Source of the DNA: Phycisphaera sp. TMED9
Lineage (GTDB): Bacteria; Planctomycetota; Phycisphaerae; Phycisphaerales; SM1A02
Length of the DNA stretch: 44,335 nt
Direction: 5' to 3'
Assembly: GCA_002167845.2 (NCBI GenBank)
Contig: NHBO02000076.1
Location: 30,376-74,710, forward strand
In this document: positions 8,764 to 17,260 of the stretch, in pieces
Numbering within the stretch: position 1 is the first letter of the stretch
Layout: every line of letters starts with the position of its first letter
Notes under the pieces: generated by a model
Databases searched by the model: none
What the model was told of the DNA's origin: nothing
The model's input: only the letters and a program-made list of their open reading frames with translations
Made by a program: the position numbers and the translations under genes

Positions 8764-10101
8764 ATGGAGTCTCCCGATCATCAGTCCAGGCCGCCCGCGG
8801 TTCTCCCGCTTCCCAGGCTGGAAGATCCTCGATTTGCGGGATTGCTCGCGTATGGGCGGGAGAAGGATCCCCGCGGAGACGTGGTTCATGCCTGGATCGC
8901 CGGCCTCGCATTCGGTCTGCAACCACTGACTCCAGTCGCAGCGTGGATCGGTCTCGCGATCCTCGCGGGATACGCGGTACTCCGCCTTCATGCGACCTGG
9001 CGATGCCTTCCACTCCTTCTCCAGAGGCCCTTGATGCTCGCCTGGATCGGCATGTCTCTTTGGAGTCTGCTGGCGATCAGCTGGTCGCCGGACCCCACGG
9101 AAGGATTCGAGAACTCCGGTGTCCTGCGAGTGGTCCTGTTGATCACGGCGTCCTGGCCGGTGCTGGATCGGTGGCGGCCGATTCTCTTCGGGATGGCTGC
9201 GGGATCCGCTGTGCAAATGGTGTTTCAACTCCTGATGTACATCGGAGTGATGGAGAATTTCAACGAAACGCATTCGGCGTGGACCATGACTGGCGGGATC
9301 TCCCGGCACACTGGGAACACGGCCGTCTGGGCCTCGACCTCTGCGTGCCTGATGCTCGGTATCGCTATGAAGCCGGTTCGTGGACGATGCTGGGCGGTGG
9401 TGTTGGGCGCATGTTGCATCGGCAGCCTGATTCTTGCGGGCAGCCGCACGTTGCTGATGGCATTCCCGATCGCGATCCTGCCGCAGGTTTTCCTGGGCGT
9501 GCGTCATGCAGCGACTCGCCGCGTGAAGTTCGCGGCGATGGGAGGGCTCGCGCTGGGATTTCTTGGGATTCTGGCATTACCCGTGGTGGCGCCGTCGAGT
9601 CTTCCGGTGAAACGCCTCTCCGCCATGGCGTCTGAACTGGACAAGGCGTGGAGTGACCAGAACTTCAACACGAGCTCTGGCCTTCGTTGGTTCTGGTGGC
9701 GCGAAACCGCCGAGATGGTGCCGAGCGATCCGATCGTCGGTCACGGGAGTGGTTCGTTCCGCGTTGAGTTCGAGAAACACCTCGATGCACAGGAAGACCA
9801 TTCCGATTTTCCAAGAAAGGCTTACCGCGACGACCCCCACTCCATGATCGCATTGGAGTTGGCGGAACGCGGGGCCGTCGGATTTCTGCTCTGGGCTTCA
9901 ATCTTCGTCCTGGGCATCCACGGAGCCTGGCGGGCGTCAAAGCGAAATCCGGCCCTGGCGGGAGTCCTCGGTGGCTGGATCATCCTGTTCATCTATGCCA
10001 TTCCAGCTTCGATTCAACTGAGTGGATTCACCATGAGTCTCGGTGCGGTACTGGTGGCATTCTCGATATCGCGACCGAAGACGGTCAGTCCCGAGACGTG
10101 A
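8764..10101 (+). CDS. O-antigen ligase / Wzy-type polymerase-like membrane protein (first copy)
   Basis: This 445-residue, multi-pass membrane protein has the pattern of the O-antigen ligase/polymerase (Wzy_C) family. About ten hydrophobic segments are broken by a large periplasmic loop (roughly 275-360). Visible family-like elements are LAGSRTLLMAF, the tryptophan-rich GLRWFWWRET followed by DPIVGHGSGSF, and a His in DDPHSMIALELAERG. These proteins polymerise lipid-linked repeat units or ligate glycans to acceptors at the outer face of the inner membrane. The start is either ATG 8764, preferred, or GTG 8737; neither has a clear ribosome binding site. It is divergent from the CBS-aminotransferase gene and overlaps the 3' end of asnB by 17 bp on the opposite strand. 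A second family member is encoded at 24826. Confidence 0.75.
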   Translation: MESPDHQSRPPAVLPLPRLEDPRFAGLLAYGREKDPRGDVVHAWIAGLAFGLQPLTPVAAWIGLAILAGYAVLRLHATWRCLPLLLQRPLMLAWIGMSLWSLLAISWSPDPTEGFENSGVLRVVLLITASWPVLDRWRPILFGMAAGSAVQMVFQLLMYIGVMENFNETHSAWTMTGGISRHTGNTAVWASTSACLMLGIAMKPVRGRCWAVVLGACCIGSLILAGSRTLLMAFPIAILPQVFLGVRHAATRRVKFAAMGGLALGFLGILALPVVAPSSLPVKRLSAMASELDKAWSDQNFNTSSGLRWFWWRETAEMVPSDPIVGHGSGSFRVEFEKHLDAQEDHSDFPRKAYRDDPHSMIALELAERGAVGFLLWASIFVLGIHGAWRASKRNPALAGVLGGWIILFIYAIPASIQLSGFTMSLGAVLVAFSISRPKTVSPET

Positions 10102-11971
10102 GCCACGCTCTCCAGCAGACGATGGTCCAGAGCCGCGCCGCGAGATCCGACCGGCCACTCTGAAGCCGTTGCCAGTCTTCGCGAATCGCCGTCTGATCGA
10201 CGGGGTCTTCGAAATCTCGGAGCACGAGCGATTCCGCCCATTCTCGGAGTGGGCCGCGAAGCCAGCCGGACAGTGGGACCGCGAAGCCTCTCTTCGCCCC
10301 TCGATCGGAGAGGCCGAGTGAACGAAGCGCCGCTCTCACGGGGGCTCTTCCTCCTCGGGCATCAAAGAGTCGATCCGTTCCCAGAGACCAGGCGGTCGAG
10401 ATCACATCTCGACCGAGCATGGGCGAGCGATATTCCATTCCGCAGGACATGGTGCCGCGGTCCACTTTCACCAGCGGGTCATCGGGGAGATAGGTTCGGA
10501 AGTCCGCGGACATCATGCTGCGAACGCCGTTCCACTCCGGGGCGAGTCCGTCCCAGGGATTCCGGCGTGATCTTCCTCGGGCGGCGATCGGTCCGGGCTC
10601 GAACAAGTCCGCCGCATCACCCTGCGTGCCGCGGAGCCGCAGATAGCCTTCGTGGCCGAGTTGGGTGTTCTGCATCCGATACGAGGCGTCCCGAAGTGTT
10701 CCACGGCCCACCTTGATCTTTCCGCTGATCGAGTCGGGGAGCAGGGCTCCGATGGCCGCGAGTCGTCGTGCCAGTCGGGGCTTGAATCCGCGAGGGTCGG
10801 TTGCGGCGAGATGCCGGCGGTATCCACCGAAGAGTTCATCGCCACCGTCGCCACCGAGGGCGACGGCGATCTCGGGCCTGGCCGCTCGACTGAGCAGAAC
10901 CGTGGCGAGCAGAGAGGAATCGGCGAAAGGTGCGTCCGCCACCGAATGGAGTTGTCGTGCGGTCTCGAGCACCGCTTCCTCGGATGGCCGGACGATTCGA
11001 TGATCAAGCCCCAGCCGCGCCGCGACCATCGCGGCGTCTCCGGTCTCGTCGAAGGGTCCGGGCAGGCCGAGTGTGAACGCCGGAAGCCCGGGGCGGACTT
11101 CAGAAGCCAACGCGGCAACGATCCGCGAATCGATGCCGGCGGAAAGAAAGATCCCGATCGGTCGATCCGAACGGCACTGCCGATGGACGCTGGTTCGCAG
11201 CGCATCGAGGACCTGTTTCGCCGCATCTTCGGATGTGAAACGCTCGTCAGTTTCCTCTGGGAACTCGGTTGGCGGTGTCCACCATCGACGCCGGGCGATT
11301 CGGCCGCTTTCAAGATCGATCTCGAATAGTCCGCCGGGAGGAATGTGTTCGACACCGGGGCGGATCGAGAATGGCCACGGAACCGCGCCGTTGGCGAGAT
11401 ACCACCGAAAGGCGTCTTGATTGATCCCCGACAACTGGCTGGCGAAGGGATCCGGGAGAACTTCGAGCGCCCGGAGATCACTTGCGAAGGCGATGCACTC
11501 TCCAGCGACCGCCAGGAGCAGCGGCTTCTGGCCGGCCTGGTCGCGAGCCAGCGTCAGTCGCCCTTCCTGTCGATCGACGACCGCGAACGCGAACATGCCA
11601 TCCACTCTGCGAAGCGTCTCCTCGATGCCCCAGGCATCGAAGCAAGCCAGGAGAACTTCGGTGTCGCTCCCGCCGTGGAACCGATGTCCGAGCGTCTCGA
11701 GTTCCGCCCGCAACTCGAGAAAGTCGTAGATCTCTCCGTTGTAAACGAGTTCGAATCGCTCGCTCGCCGAGCGCATCGGTTGGGCCCCGGCGTCGCTCGG
11801 ATCCTGGATCGCCAGCCGGCGATGGACCAATGCGATTCGCCTCGACTCGTCGAAGGACCGACCCTCACCGTCGGGACCACGGTGATGGATCGCGGCGCTC
11901 ATCGACGTCATCACGCTCGCGGGATCCGCGATTCGATTCGGACGGTCGATGAAGCCTGCGAATCCACACAT
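10085..11971 (-). CDS. asnB: Asparagine synthase (glutamine-hydrolysing) family amidotransferase, AsnB-like
   Basis: The 628-residue protein has an N-terminal class II glutaminase domain starting MCGFAGF, with the nucleophile Cys2, and AIHHRGPDGEG at 27-37. The C-terminal ATP-pyrophosphatase domain has a PP-loop at 277-282 and GGDGGDELFGGYRR further on. The PP-loop reads LSAGIDS, whereas the usual motif is LSGG[IL]DS, so one glycine is alanine. AsnB-like proteins in polysaccharide loci are often thought to amidate uronic acids rather than to make asparagine. That fits here because a WbpB/WbpD-like uronic-acid pathway lies upstream in the same operon. The start at ATG 11969-11971 is required to put Cys at position 2. 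No Shine-Dalgarno site precedes it. The flippase gene lies 51 bp upstream on the same strand. Confidence 0.88.
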   Translation of the reverse strand: MCGFAGFIDRPNRIADPASVMTSMSAAIHHRGPDGEGRSFDESRRIALVHRRLAIQDPSDAGAQPMRSASERFELVYNGEIYDFLELRAELETLGHRFHGGSDTEVLLACFDAWGIEETLRRVDGMFAFAVVDRQEGRLTLARDQAGQKPLLLAVAGECIAFASDLRALEVLPDPFASQLSGINQDAFRWYLANGAVPWPFSIRPGVEHIPPGGLFEIDLESGRIARRRWWTPPTEFPEETDERFTSEDAAKQVLDALRTSVHRQCRSDRPIGIFLSAGIDSRIVAALASEVRPGLPAFTLGLPGPFDETGDAAMVAARLGLDHRIVRPSEEAVLETARQLHSVADAPFADSSLLATVLLSRAARPEIAVALGGDGGDELFGGYRRHLAATDPRGFKPRLARRLAAIGALLPDSISGKIKVGRGTLRDASYRMQNTQLGHEGYLRLRGTQGDAADLFEPGPIAARGRSRRNPWDGLAPEWNGVRSMMSADFRTYLPDDPLVKVDRGTMSCGMEYRSPMLGRDVISTAWSLGTDRLFDARGGRAPVRAALRSLGLSDRGAKRGFAVPLSGWLRGPLREWAESLVLRDFEDPVDQTAIREDWQRLQSGRSDLAARLWTIVCWRAWLTSRD

Positions 11972-12022
11972 GAGTAAGCGCCGAGACGAGAAGGTCGGAC
12001 TATAGCGGGCGACCGGAAGGGA

Positions 12023-13228
12023 TCAGTCCTTGGTCTGACCGAACAGGAGCAGGGTGACGCCAGAGACCAGAAGGAAGCCCTGACACCCGATCATCCCCCA
12101 GATGATTCCATTCGAACCGAGTGCGGAAGACATGACCAGCGGCGTCACGATGAGAATCCCCACGGCGATGACCTGAGTGCCAAGCCGGAGGTCCGCGAGT
12201 CGATGTGAGACGAGCGTCGAGTTGATGGCGATCGATGCGAACCAGATCGGAAGCACGAGAAGCACGGAATCGAGGAAGCTGGACGCGGGGGCGAAATCCG
12301 AGCCAAAGAGGCCGGCGAGAAGGTCCGAGGAGAAGGGACGAGTGAGAAGGCCGAGGCCGGCCCCGATCGCCAGCATCGAGCTGGTTCCAATCAATGCGAT
12401 TCGTCGAAGTCGATCCGGGTCTTCGCGGGCCCACTCGTGGAACCGTGGGCGGAGGAGTCGCTGGAAGATCGCGATGGGGAGCAGCAGGAAGCCCTGAATG
12501 ATCGCGAGTGAGGCCGCGATCCGTCCGGTCTCGGCATCTCCGAGCAGAGGCAGTGCGAGCACGATCGGCATTTGGATCTCGGCGAATTCGAGGACTCGGG
12601 TCGTCGAGAAGGGAAATGCGGAACGAGTCACGGAGGGGGGCGAGGCGTCTCGCGCTCCGGTTGACCATTTGCCGGCTCGTTTGAGTCGGCGAAGACCGAA
12701 GATGGCCATGGGTATCAACGCGATCGTCCATCCGATCGGGACGAGGATCGCGATGCCTCCGAGAGAGACGATGGCGATCACCACTGCCAGTCGGGCGCCT
12801 TGGAATCCGGCGGGCCAGAGGGCGATCCCGATGGTGTGCCGTTCGATCTGAAACGCGATCATCCCGGCGATCATTCCGATCTGGATGATCGCGAAGGGGA
12901 AGAACAGGGTCAGGAGGACCGGCTCGGAATCGGGACTTCCCACGGCGAGGATCCAGACCACGGCGCCGATCGTGGCCGTGGCGAACAGCACGACGGCGGT
13001 TCGCAGGCACTGCATCGCATCGAGCCGGCCACCATGGCGGATGGCGACTTCACCGATTCCTTGAAACCCGAAGGTCGAGACGAGTATCGCGATGGCGTAG
13101 GCGTAAGAGATGGCGCCGAACAGGGCGGCATCGAAGTGTCGGGCCAGAAGGACCTGAGCCAGCAACGCCATGCCCGCGGCGATCAACGCACCAAGCCAGA
13201 CCAGCCCTGATTGTCGCCAGACCGTCAT
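12023..13228 (-). CDS. Polysaccharide flippase, Wzx/MOP family (first copy)
   Basis: This protein of about 401 residues is almost entirely hydrophobic, with an estimated 10-12 transmembrane segments. The N-terminal pattern WLGALIAAGMALLAQVLLAR followed by LFGAISYAYAIA is typical of Wzx-type proteins. These move undecaprenyl-diphosphate-linked repeat units across the inner membrane. Start choice is uncertain: ATG 13226-13228 has GGTAGG about ten bases upstream and is preferred, while ATG 13247-13249 gives seven more residues. A much longer frame reaching 13390 overlaps the dehydratase gene and is rejected. It is 40 bp downstream of the WbpM-like gene and 51 bp upstream of asnB, in what looks like a five-gene minus-strand operon. 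A second flippase is encoded at 22780. Confidence 0.8.
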   Translation of the reverse strand: MTVWRQSGLVWLGALIAAGMALLAQVLLARHFDAALFGAISYAYAIAILVSTFGFQGIGEVAIRHGGRLDAMQCLRTAVVLFATATIGAVVWILAVGSPDSEPVLLTLFFPFAIIQIGMIAGMIAFQIERHTIGIALWPAGFQGARLAVVIAIVSLGGIAILVPIGWTIALIPMAIFGLRRLKRAGKWSTGARDASPPSVTRSAFPFSTTRVLEFAEIQMPIVLALPLLGDAETGRIAASLAIIQGFLLLPIAIFQRLLRPRFHEWAREDPDRLRRIALIGTSSMLAIGAGLGLLTRPFSSDLLAGLFGSDFAPASSFLDSVLLVLPIWFASIAINSTLVSHRLADLRLGTQVIAVGILIVTPLVMSSALGSNGIIWGMIGCQGFLLVSGVTLLLFGQTKD

Positions 13229-13268
13229 GGCCGCCAGCCTACCGTTCATGAGCGGCCGAGGGCTGAAT

Positions 13269-15173
13269 TCAGACGTCTCTGGTGACGGGCTTCGTGGTCG
13301 GAAGCGCCGGGCGACCGCGATATCCGGAGACGGTCTCTTGCAGGATCTGGAGCACCGTTTCTTCGTCCCGACGGTCGATTGCAGCTTCAAGACGCTGAAG
13401 AATCTTCGAGAGGTCTTCCCAAAGCTCGAAGGCCTCTGCAGATCGCATGATCTTCGGATGTTCCGTGGCTTCCAGATCGCCTTCGATCAAGAGCTCTTCG
13501 AAGAGCTTTTCTCCCGGTCGGAGACCGGTGAACTTGATCTCGATATCTCCGGAAGGGTTCGATTCCGATCGCACCGAGGAACCAGAGAGCTCCACCATGC
13601 GGGTGGCCAGGTCGATGATCCGAACCGGCTGGCCCATGTCGAGGACGAAGACATCGCCACCCTCGGCAAGCGACCCGGCCTGGATCACGAGATTCGCCGC
13701 TTCGTGGATCGTCATGAAGAATCGCGTGACGTCCGGATGGGTGACGGTGACGGGGCCGCCAGCTTCGATCTGTTCGGTGAACTTGGGAACGGCGGAGCCG
13801 GACGAGCCAAGGACGTTGCCGAAGCGGACCATGCAGAACTGGGTCTTGGACTCTGCGCATCCGTCTTCATGGATCGCTTGCAGGGCCAGCTCGGCCAACC
13901 GCTTGCTTGCGCCCATCACGCTCGTGGGACGGACGGCCTTGTCGGTCGAGATCAGGACGAAGTCGCGCACCTGGACGTCTCTGGCCGCCTCCGCGGTTCG
14001 GAGGGTTCCAAGGACGTTGTTCGCGACGCCGACGATGGCGTTCGCTTCGACGATCGGGACATGTTTGTAGGCGGCGGCGTGGTAGACGGTATCGACCATG
14101 TACTTGGTCATCACCTGACGCATCTGCAGGCCGTCACACACATTTCCCAGGATCGGAACGATGGTCACGCCGGACGATTCTGCGGCCCCGAGTTCGTCTT
14201 CGATCTGGTAGAGATTGAATTCGCTGTTGTCGACGAGAATGAGGCGGGCCGGCGCGAGATGAAGGATCTGGCGGCAGAGCTCGCTGCCGATCGAGCCGCC
14301 GGCTCCGGTCACCATGACCACCCGGCCCTTGATCTTCGATCCGAGGAGCTCGGCGTCCGGATGCACCGACTCTCGGCCGAGCAGGTCTTCGATGTTGATC
14401 GGGCGAAGATCGGTGAAGGTCGCCTGCCCACTGTCCAGTTCCTGCAGATCGGGGACGGTGAGGATCTCGACCTTGAACTCCTGCAGTTGCTCGATGACTT
14501 CGCGTCGCCGTTTCCGACTTGCGGACGGAAGCGCCAGCATCACGGTGCTGATCCCGTACTTCCTGATGAGCTTGCCAAGCGAGTCGGCATGTCGAACCTG
14601 AATCCCACGGATGTCTCGACCGGTGAGTCGGCGATCGTCATCGACGAAACACTGAACCAGGATCGAACCATCCTGTCCGAGCATGGAGGCGAGTCCGACT
14701 CCGGCCTGGCCAGCGCCGTAGATCAGGACTCTCCTTTTCTCCAACCCCGATACGGTTCCCAATGTTCGCTGAAGGATGAAACGGCCGGCCAGTCTCACCC
14801 CGGTCAAACCGAGAATCGACCCCATCCAGAACGGAAGGAAGGCGAGTCTCGAGATCGACGGTTGATCACTTCGGAGAAAGCTGATCGACAAGAGCACGAG
14901 GGTCGTCAGCGAGACGCCCATGCCACATCGGTACAACACGTTGGGTCCGACGTATCGGAGAACCTCGTGGTAGAAACGGAAGGGCAGGAGGCAGATCACC
15001 CCGGCCACCGGTGCCACGATGAGCGCCCAGATGGTCTCGGGTGGTGGCGTGATCGTCCCGTATCGGATCGCCACGGCCATCCAGAATGCGGCGGCGAAGA
15101 CGCCCGCATCCAGGATCGTGATGGCCAATTGTTCTCTTCGTCGGGCGTTCAGTCGCAAAGGCCTGTCTTCCAA
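13269..15173 (-). CDS. Membrane-bound UDP-sugar 4,6-dehydratase, CapD/WbpM/PglF family
   Basis: The 634-residue protein has four N-terminal membrane segments (about 15-130), a first Rossmann-like domain (RRVLIYGAGQAG, 147-158) and a C-terminal extended SDR domain. That domain has the nucleotide motif VTGAGGSIGSE (288-298). The catalytic area reads LISTDKAVRPTSVMGASKR (407-425): Asp411-Lys412 are present, and Met420 with Lys424 replaces the usual Tyr-xxx-Lys. This is the Met variant of WbpM-type enzymes. The family converts UDP-GlcNAc to UDP-4-keto-6-deoxy sugars. It would feed the PglE-like aminotransferase at 7121. The start appears to be TTG at 15171-15173, because a stop lies four codons upstream in frame and no ATG occurs before the first membrane segment. 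It follows the acetyltransferase gene by 9 bp. Confidence 0.92.
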   Translation of the reverse strand: MEDRPLRLNARRREQLAITILDAGVFAAAFWMAVAIRYGTITPPPETIWALIVAPVAGVICLLPFRFYHEVLRYVGPNVLYRCGMGVSLTTLVLLSISFLRSDQPSISRLAFLPFWMGSILGLTGVRLAGRFILQRTLGTVSGLEKRRVLIYGAGQAGVGLASMLGQDGSILVQCFVDDDRRLTGRDIRGIQVRHADSLGKLIRKYGISTVMLALPSASRKRRREVIEQLQEFKVEILTVPDLQELDSGQATFTDLRPINIEDLLGRESVHPDAELLGSKIKGRVVMVTGAGGSIGSELCRQILHLAPARLILVDNSEFNLYQIEDELGAAESSGVTIVPILGNVCDGLQMRQVMTKYMVDTVYHAAAYKHVPIVEANAIVGVANNVLGTLRTAEAARDVQVRDFVLISTDKAVRPTSVMGASKRLAELALQAIHEDGCAESKTQFCMVRFGNVLGSSGSAVPKFTEQIEAGGPVTVTHPDVTRFFMTIHEAANLVIQAGSLAEGGDVFVLDMGQPVRIIDLATRMVELSGSSVRSESNPSGDIEIKFTGLRPGEKLFEELLIEGDLEATEHPKIMRSAEAFELWEDLSKILQRLEAAIDRRDEETVLQILQETVSGYRGRPALPTTKPVTRDV

Positions 15174-15182
15174 GTGTTTGCT

Positions 15183-15788
15183 TCAACGTGGCGGTGCCAC
15201 GGCGGGAAACCAGTTTAGCTCTCCACTTGCAAGTTCGTAGCGTTCTTGGGTTATCGGACAAATCGCCTGTCCGTCACCTTCGACGGGTAGGGAGAGCCGT
15301 TCGCCGGCTCGCGTCATCCATCCGATCTGTCGGGCAGGGACGCCTGCCATCAGGGCGAAGGGAGGCACGTTTCGATCGACGACGGCGCCTGCCGCGATGA
15401 AGGCATGTTCGCCGATCTCGACGCCGCAGACGATCGTGCAATTCGCTCCCAGGGTGGCGCCTTGCCTGACCAGGGTCGGTTCATACTCGTGCTTTCGAGA
15501 TATGGCGGATCTGGGGTTTCGAACGTTCGTGAACACCATGCTCGGTCCACAGAAGACGTCGTCCTCGAGCGTCACCTCGTCGTAGACCGAGACGTTGTTC
15601 TGGATCTTCACGTTGTCACCGATGAGCACTCTGTTTCCGATGAACACGTTTTGCCCGAGGGAGCAACCGGCTCCGATTCTCGCCTCGCCGCAGACATGAA
15701 CGAAGTGCCAGATCCTGGTGCCGTCGCCGATGAGGGCGCCTTGATCGATGATCGCAGTTGCGTGATGGTCCGGGTTTTCATTCGTCAT
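15183..15788 (-). CDS. Left-handed beta-helix sugar O/N-acetyltransferase, WbpD/WlbB-like
   Basis: The 201-residue protein shows hexapeptide repeats throughout, for example [28 protein letters not shown] and [18 protein letters not shown], so it should form a trimeric left-handed beta-helix. The pattern [18 protein letters not shown] and the short C-terminal tail [10 protein letters not shown] are typical of the WbpD/WlbB group. That group N-acetylates UDP-2-acetamido-3-amino-2,3-dideoxy-glucuronic acid. The ATG at 15786-15788 is chosen because it directly precedes the first repeats. A longer frame to 15941 overlaps the oxidoreductase gene. The two genes still overlap by 11 bp, which indicates coupling. 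The partner oxidoreductase is of the matching WlbA/WbpB type, supporting the assignment. Confidence 0.85.
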   Translation of the reverse strand: MTNENPDHHATAIIDQGALIGDGTRIWHFVHVCGEARIGAGCSLGQNVFIGNRVLIGDNVKIQNNVSVYDEVTLEDDVFCGPSMVFTNVRNPRSAISRKHEYEPTLVRQGATLGANCTIVCGVEIGEHAFIAAGAVVDRNVPPFALMAGVPARQIGWMTRAGERLSLPVEGDGQAICPITQERYELASGELNWFPAVAPPR

Positions 15789-16884
15789 TGATTCGAGACT
15801 CCGTTGCTTTTGGAATGCAGGCTTCCAGAAGAGGCAGGTCGACTTCTCGCCCCTCGCGGGAGGAGAGGATCGCAGCACAGACGATCTCGAGAGATCGAAG
15901 TCCCACTCGGCCGTTCGTGAGTGCCTCGCCCCGACCTTCAAGGGAATCGGCCACGTTGGCGTAGAAGGCTCGATGTCCTTCGCTGGGGCCGGCGTGAGGC
16001 TCTTCGGTCCTGGTCCTGCATTGTTCGTCGTACGGTCGTCGATCCGCGAATTCCCAGGTTTCTATCGCGTGAGCCGAGGTTCCGCCGATCCGGACCGTTC
16101 CATTCTCCCCGAGAATCGTGAGCGAAGTTTCAAAGTTGGCGCGGTGGGCGAGTGTGGTCACGCTGACCGATCCCAGGCCTCCGTCCTCCAGTCTCAGGTT
16201 CAGGACGGCGGAATCTTCGGTTTCGATCTTCCGAGCGAGCGTTTCGGTCATGGCATGAACTCGTGCAATCGGCCCCACAAGCCAGTGAAGAAGATCCAGG
16301 TAGTGGATGGCCTGATTCATCAACGCGCCGCCGTCCAGATCGATGGTGCCGCGCCACGGATCGGCGTCGTAGTAGCTCTGCGGCCTGGACCAGAGCACGT
16401 TGGCCTGGCTCATGAAGATGCGGCCGAATCGGCCTTCGCGAATCGCACGATGAAGCAGTTGGTATGTCGGATCGAATCGGCATTGATTCACCACGAACAG
16501 TTCGACTCCCGCGGCATCGCATCCCTCGATCATCGTTCTCGCATCGGCCAGGCTCGTCGCCATGGGTTTCTCGGTGATCACATGCACGCCGGCCCGCGCG
16601 GCTTCGAGGGCCGCCTCGGCATGCAGTCCGCTGGGTGTGCAGATCGAAATCACGTCGGGGCCTGACGCTGCAAGCAGGGGTTGAAGCGAGTCGAAGCACG
16701 GAAGATTTGCGAGGTCGCCGGTGTCTGGAATGCGTCGACGATCGGACTCGCAGATGGCCACGAGCTCGAATCTCGAGGGCTCGGATGCGATCGCAGCCAG
16801 GTGGTGCCGCGAGACTTTTCCAAGCCCGACGAGTCCGACTCTGAGGGGTCGATCCAGCTCTCGATGACGTGGCGTTTTGGTCAT
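15778..16884 (-). CDS. Gfo/Idh/MocA-family sugar dehydrogenase, WbpB/WlbA-like
   Basis: The 368-residue protein has an N-terminal Rossmann domain ([12 protein letters not shown], 17-28), the family signature EKP (105-107) with the catalytic Lys106, and [18 protein letters not shown] with His194. The segment [11 protein letters not shown] and the GGALMNQ-H-DLL pattern match the WlbA/WbpB branch. Those enzymes oxidise the 3'-hydroxyl of UDP-GlcNAcA to the 3-keto sugar for later amination and acetylation. The adjacent WbpD-like acetyltransferase overlaps it by 11 bp. A matching aminotransferase could be the one at 18444, but the UDP-GlcNAc 6-dehydrogenase (WbpA) is not in this window. ATG 16882-16884 is preferred, with GAGG close upstream. 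The frame extends to 16920 without better support. Confidence 0.85.
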   Translation of the reverse strand: MTKTPRHRELDRPLRVGLVGLGKVSRHHLAAIASEPSRFELVAICESDRRRIPDTGDLANLPCFDSLQPLLAASGPDVISICTPSGLHAEAALEAARAGVHVITEKPMATSLADARTMIEGCDAAGVELFVVNQCRFDPTYQLLHRAIREGRFGRIFMSQANVLWSRPQSYYDADPWRGTIDLDGGALMNQAIHYLDLLHWLVGPIARVHAMTETLARKIETEDSAVLNLRLEDGGLGSVSVTTLAHRANFETSLTILGENGTVRIGGTSAHAIETWEFADRRPYDEQCRTRTEEPHAGPSEGHRAFYANVADSLEGRGEALTNGRVGLRSLEIVCAAILSSREGREVDLPLLEACIPKATESRINDE

Positions 16885-16997
16885 GCTGCCTCTGATTCCT
16901 GCGTCACTTTCCGAGGTCATCCCCGTGTGCCCAATGGTATCGCCGCAAGAATGGAAACCCTTCTTCCGGTCGGCCTTTCCTGCAGCTCTGCGAATAT

Positions 16998-17030
16998 GGG
17001 GACGTATCGGGGACGTATCGGTGACGCATG
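16998..17030 (+). repeat. Three tandem 11-bp repeats, GGGGACGTATC type
   Basis: GGGGACGTATC occurs twice without a gap (16998-17008 and 17009-17019), followed by the diverged copy GGTGACGCATG (17020-17030). The 11-bp period is about one helical turn, so copies would face the same side of DNA. This could be a binding site for a regulator in the divergent promoter region. Confidence 0.75.
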
Positions 17031-17163
17031 CGTTGGAATCGTCGGGGTTTTCCGACAGAGAAGAAGGTGATTACTTCGACTGTCCGCGGAAATCCACGAA
17101 AGGAGGGCCACTTGAACCGGCGAGGTCCTATCATGGTTCCTTCGGTCGGTGCCGGACATCGGT

Positions 17164-17200
17164 CTTGAGACTGCTGTTCGGCCTTGAGACTGTTTTTCGG
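17164..17200 (+). repeat. Two 18-bp direct repeats with 19-bp spacing upstream of the CapD-like gene
   Basis: CTTGAGACTGCTGTTCGG (17164-17181) and CTTGAGACTGTTTTTCGG (17183-17200) differ at two positions. The second copy ends 60 bp before the ATG at 17261. The spacing and placement suit an operator or activator site, but duplication by slippage is equally possible. Confidence 0.75.
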
Positions 17201-17260
17201 TCGCATCAATACGACATCACGTCGACTTCACCCTCGACATTTCACGCGCAGTGGAGAGTC

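Larger units (their letters stand above)
16885..17260. promoter_or_regulatory. Divergent intergenic region with two sets of tandem repeats
   Basis: These 376 bp separate the divergent oxidoreductase and CapD-like genes and should hold both promoters. A frame on the plus strand is open through most of it, but the sequence lacks any family pattern. Two repeat sets, listed separately at 16998-17030 and 17164-17200, are the only clear structure. I could not fix -10/-35 boxes. Confidence 0.5.

Noticed and set aside
8636-9013. N-terminal extension of the CBS-aminotransferase
   Set aside because: The extra ~126 residues are Arg/Pro-rich, overlap the divergent membrane protein gene and have no family pattern. 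A GGAG site supports the start at 8635.
13170-15218. A 682-codon plus-strand frame opposite the WbpM-like gene
   Set aside because: It is an antisense shadow. The minus strand carries all Rossmann and catalytic motifs.
17164-17200. The 18-bp repeat pair as a site-specific recombination or att site
   Set aside because: There is no integrase gene or duplicated tRNA end nearby, so a regulatory site or slippage is simpler.
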